NCBI GenBank assembly: GCA_021846165.1
Contig: JAJZCL010000002.1
Coordinates: 1 to 41,049, forward strand
DNA from: Bacillota bacterium
GTDB taxonomy: Bacteria > Bacillota > Bacilli > Alicyclobacillales > SLC66
Reading direction: 5' to 3'
Length of the DNA stretch: 41,049 nucleotides
Shown here: one piece after another, positions 38,519-41,049 of the stretch
Layout of the letters: every line of letters begins with the position of its first letter
Position numbering within the stretch: the stretch's first letter is position 1
Notes under the pieces: model-generated
Database searches by the model: none
What the model was told of the DNA's origin: nothing
The model's input: the letters and a program-made list of their open reading frames with translations, nothing else
Translations under genes and position numbers: made by a program

Positions 38519-39787
38519 TTAAAAAATCAGAGCGACCGTGACCATCAGGCCAAAGCCAATCACAAGCAGCGACGTTCCCCACACCGTATACTTGTACCAA
38601 CCGCGCATCCGCCACTCTTGCGGCAGCGCCTTCATTTCCAGCGCCAGTAACATCCCCAGCACAATCGGCAGCAGCATCGCGTTCATGACTTCCACATCCA
38701 CCGACAACCGCACCAGATTGATCGAGGCAATCACAAGCACGGCACCCAAAACATGCGTCAGTATGTAGATAAAGTAAAATAACTTCGCGTCCTTCACCTT
38801 GTCGTTGAGGCTGTGCTTCACCCCAAACGCCTCGCCGATGCCCCACGACCCGGCCAGTGAAACGACTATCGACGCGATAAAGCTGGCGCCGAGCATGCCC
38901 ATGCCGAACACGAAATTAGCGCCGATCGAACCAAGAAACGGAATCAAGCCTGTCGCAATCTGCTGAATCGTGTCTAGGGGACGGTGCGGATCGACGCGCC
39001 CGATCGTCGCGGCAGTGGTGACGATCACCGCGATCATGATCACCTGCGTGAGAATCGATCCCCCCATCGTGTCGAGGCGAGAACTCTTCAGGTGCTTGAC
39101 CTGCACCCCTTTTTCAACGACCGCGCCCTGTTGGTAGAAAATCATCCATGGCATGATCACCGCCCCGACATTAGCCGCGAGCATGTACATGTACTGCGGG
39201 TGATGAAGCGGGATGTTCACGAGGCCGCTCCCGACAGCCCCCCATTCCGGTCTGGCGATGATGGCTGCCGGGATAAAAAACAGTTCAAACAAACCCACCG
39301 CGATCCCTATGCGCTCGACACGCTGGTAACTTCCGGTGATGCCAATCGTGACCAACAAAACGGTACTCACCGACACCGTCAGCCAGGTGGGTAAGCCAAA
39401 GAGCGCCCCGACCCCGGCAATCCCGCTAAACTCCGTCACAAGCGCCCCGACAGAAGCCAAAAAAAGCGTCGCCACCGAAAGCGTTGCCCATCCGCGGCCA
39501 AAGCGTTCACGAATCAGTTCCCCGTGCCCTTTCCCGGTCACCGCGCCGAGCCGCACCGTCATTTCCTGTATGAGAAAGAGGATCGGGATGAGGATGAGTT
39601 GCGGCAAGATCATACGGTATCCCCACACGGCGCCCGACTGCGCCGCCGTGATCACGCTGCCCGCGTCAGTGTCCGCCAGCATGACCATCACACCAGGACC
39701 GACCAGTGCCATCCCGAGCATGAACTTGCCCAAAAGCGAGGCTTGCCTTCCTTCCGTCGGATTTTCCAAACGCTTAAACTGAGCCAT
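38519..39787 (-). CDS. NRAMP-family divalent metal transporter
   Basis: GPGVMVMLADTDAGSVITAAQSGAVWGYRMILPQLILIPILFLIQEMTVRLGAVTGKG; NRAMP TM1-TM2 pattern. Confidence 0.85.
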   Translation of the reverse strand: MAQFKRLENPTEGRQASLLGKFMLGMALVGPGVMVMLADTDAGSVITAAQSGAVWGYRMILPQLILIPILFLIQEMTVRLGAVTGKGHGELIRERFGRGWATLSVATLFLASVGALVTEFSGIAGVGALFGLPTWLTVSVSTVLLVTIGITGSYQRVERIGIAVGLFELFFIPAAIIARPEWGAVGSGLVNIPLHHPQYMYMLAANVGAVIMPWMIFYQQGAVVEKGVQVKHLKSSRLDTMGGSILTQVIMIAVIVTTAATIGRVDPHRPLDTIQQIATGLIPFLGSIGANFVFGMGMLGASFIASIVVSLAGSWGIGEAFGVKHSLNDKVKDAKLFYFIYILTHVLGAVLVIASINLVRLSVDVEVMNAMLLPIVLGMLLALEMKALPQEWRMRGWYKYTVWGTSLLVIGFGLMVTVALIF

Positions 39788-39891
39788 TCTCAAAGCCTTT
39801 CCGATCTCGTTTATGTTTTAATAAGAACAAATTTAAGTATGGAAGTCAAACTCAAAATGTTCCCCTGATGGTTCGTTTGTGTCTTTGCGGG

Positions 39892-40544
39892 GATCCGGAC
39901 GTATCCATCATCGCGATGACCACCGCTTGCGAGTGCGGTTGCTCCATATCCTGCCATGTTTTGTAGCGCAGATCCTCGGTACGGATGGGGCTGGTTTTGC
40001 CTTTGCCGGAAAGCGCGTTGCGCTTCATCGCTTCCAACAAAGTGCGCTTCTTCTCAATGTTGCCCTGCAGCCCCGTCTTGCGGACATCCCTGAATTCGAC
40101 ATCCGGCGAAGTCACGTTGTCGGGCTTTTTTTCTTCCAAATTCGGAAACTCCCAATCGGCAAACAGCACCTCCGCGATCTCGTCAATCGACACGCCGACC
40201 TCGTAATAATCAAGGCCGGGGCGATCCCCGGCACCACCCGCAGCGTTCCCGTGCGCGTCACTGTCGCGGCCAAGTACGTCTCCTGCCTTCGATCCGCCCT
40301 GTCCCTGACCCGCGTGTTGGCCTTTGTCGAAATTAAATCGAAAATGATACTCTTCAAGGGAGCGAATCGGAATTTTGACGATGTTGTGCCCGTCCGTCAT
40401 GATCAGTCCCTCTTCGCTGATCAAATCGGGCAGGTTTTGCCGAATGGCCTCCTTCACTTTTTCGTGGTGCCGCGCTTGATCTTGCTGCCCCTTACGGTGC
40501 AGCGACCAATCGTCCTGACTGAGTGTGAAACGAGGCGTTGTCAT
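39892..40544 (-). CDS. yhbH: yhbH exon 1 (N-terminal segment)
   Basis: FTLSQDDWSLHRKGQQDQARHHEKVKEAIRQNLPDLISEEGLIMTDGHNIVKIPIRSLEEYHFRF...SQAVVIAMMDTSGS; YhbH N-terminus up to the MMDTSGS motif. Confidence 0.95.
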
Positions 40545-40558
40545 GGCGTTTCCCTCCT

Positions 40559-40945
40559 TCAGCGGTTCAGCAGACTGCCCGTGTACTGCAAAAGTTCATT
40601 CGCGCACACCGCGCAGTACCCGTGATCGTCAATCAAACGCTTGCTTACTTCGTTCAGTTTTTTGAGCTGGTTCTGATCGGGCGTCTTGGAGGACGTGGTG
40701 ATCTTCACAACATCCTTCAGGTCGGCAAACAGCTTCTTCTCGATCGCTTCTTTCAACCGCTCGTGTGACTGGTAATCAAAGCGCTTGCCACGCCTTGCGT
40801 AAGTGGAAATGCGAATGAGGATCTCCTCGCGAAACGGGCGCTTGGCGTTTTCGGAGATGCCAATCTGTTCTTCGATCGAACGCATCAGCCGCTCGTCAGG
40901 ATCAATCTCGTCTCCCGTTACTGGATCTTTGAGTTTATTCCAGTT
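40559..40945 (-). CDS. prkA: prkA 3' segment (serine protein kinase PrkA C-terminus)
   Basis: NWNKLKDPVTGDEIDPDERLMRSIEEQIGISENAKRPFREEILIRISTYARRGKRFDYQSHERLKEAIEKKLFADLKDVVKITTSSKTPDQNQLKKLNEVSKRLIDDHGYCAVCANELLQYTGSLLNR*. Confidence 0.92.
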   Translation of the reverse strand, partial: NWNKLKDPVTGDEIDPDERLMRSIEEQIGISENAKRPFREEILIRISTYARRGKRFDYQSHERLKEAIEKKLFADLKDVVKITTSSKTPDQNQLKKLNEVSKRLIDDHGYCAVCANELLQYTGSLLNR

Positions 40946-41049
40946 TCCCGTACCGGTTCACGCGGTAAACAAACGCCAGTACCTCCGCCACCGCCTCGTA
41001 CCACTCACGCGGGATCACCTGTTCCACTTCGAGCTTCATGAGCGCGTTT
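40935..41049 (-). CDS. FlhB-C-terminal-domain protein (YlqH-like), 3' end only
   Basis: NALMKLEVEQVIPREWYEAVAEVLAFVYRVNRYGKLE*; stop lies on the prkA boundary; 5' part outside window. Confidence 0.7.
   Translation of the reverse strand, partial: NALMKLEVEQVIPREWYEAVAEVLAFVYRVNRYGKLE
40946..41049. mobile_element. edge of a probable fifth intervening element (A) in prkA
   Basis: PrkA homology stops at ~NWNKLKDPVTG and is replaced by an unrelated YlqH-like C-terminus; the other boundary is outside the window. Confidence 0.65.

Larger units (their letters stand above)
36867..39895. mobile_element. intervening element B in yhbH (~3.03 kb)
   Basis: Flanks share GATC at 36863-36866 and 39892-39895; joining gives [24 protein letters not shown] in frame; carries recombinase 4 and an NRAMP-type transporter. 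Confidence 0.9.

Noticed and set aside
15144-40945. spoVR/yhbH simply being decayed pseudogenes
   Set aside because: All exons keep open frames without internal stops or frameshifts and rejoin exactly in phase at four independent junctions, which is unlikely under decay.
1-41049. CRISPR arrays, rRNA or tRNA genes
   Set aside because: No regularly spaced repeats, rRNA-like sequence or tRNA cloverleaf recognised by eye; a tRNAscan-SE/CRISPR scan would be needed to exclude them formally.

Overview
Gram-positive, spore-former-like chromosomal window. By family content it resembles an Alicyclobacillaceae-type acidophile, but this is inferred and no taxonomic search was run. The left ~15 kb is housekeeping: transaldolase, UPF0173 hydrolase, NCS1 permease, a System-I cytochrome c maturation (ccm) operon, an FAD-linked glycolate/lactate oxidase and a DUF1540 protein. 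The right ~26 kb holds what looks like one sporulation operon, prkA-yhbH-spoVR on the minus strand, broken into pieces by large-serine-recombinase elements. spoVR is in three pieces (exon 1 at 25902-25724, exon 2 at 19247-18627, exon 3 at 15739-15144). yhbH is in three pieces (40544-39892, 36866-36509, 26055-25892). The prkA 3' end (40559-~40945) is cut by a further insert that leaves the window. At all four junction pairs inside the window I can join the flanks at a short shared core and restore an uninterrupted conserved motif in frame: SpoVR HWSFGK|AFYRMKMDYDLGLSK and ETKIMNEGW|ATYWH; Yhb[18 protein letters not shown] and [19 protein letters not shown]. Each insert carries its own, mutually dissimilar, serine recombinase plus cargo: (E) MFS transporter, 2.9 kb; (D) 2-oxoacid dehydrogenase E1alpha/E1beta/E2 plus IS debris, 6.5 kb; (C) folC, a class B PBP and a complete class IV PHA locus, 10.5 kb; (B) NRAMP-type transporter, 3.0 kb. 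Excising all four would remove about 22.9 kb and restore a compact yhbH-spoVR operon. This resembles the B. subtilis sigK 'skin' logic applied at least five times to one operon, with metabolic genes as cargo, and is the main finding. Secondary findings: a System-I*-like ccm locus (CxxxY CcmE, Cys-less CcmH-like protein), small ORFs next to the recombinases that could be directionality factors, and an IS605/TnpB omega-RNA-like remnant.
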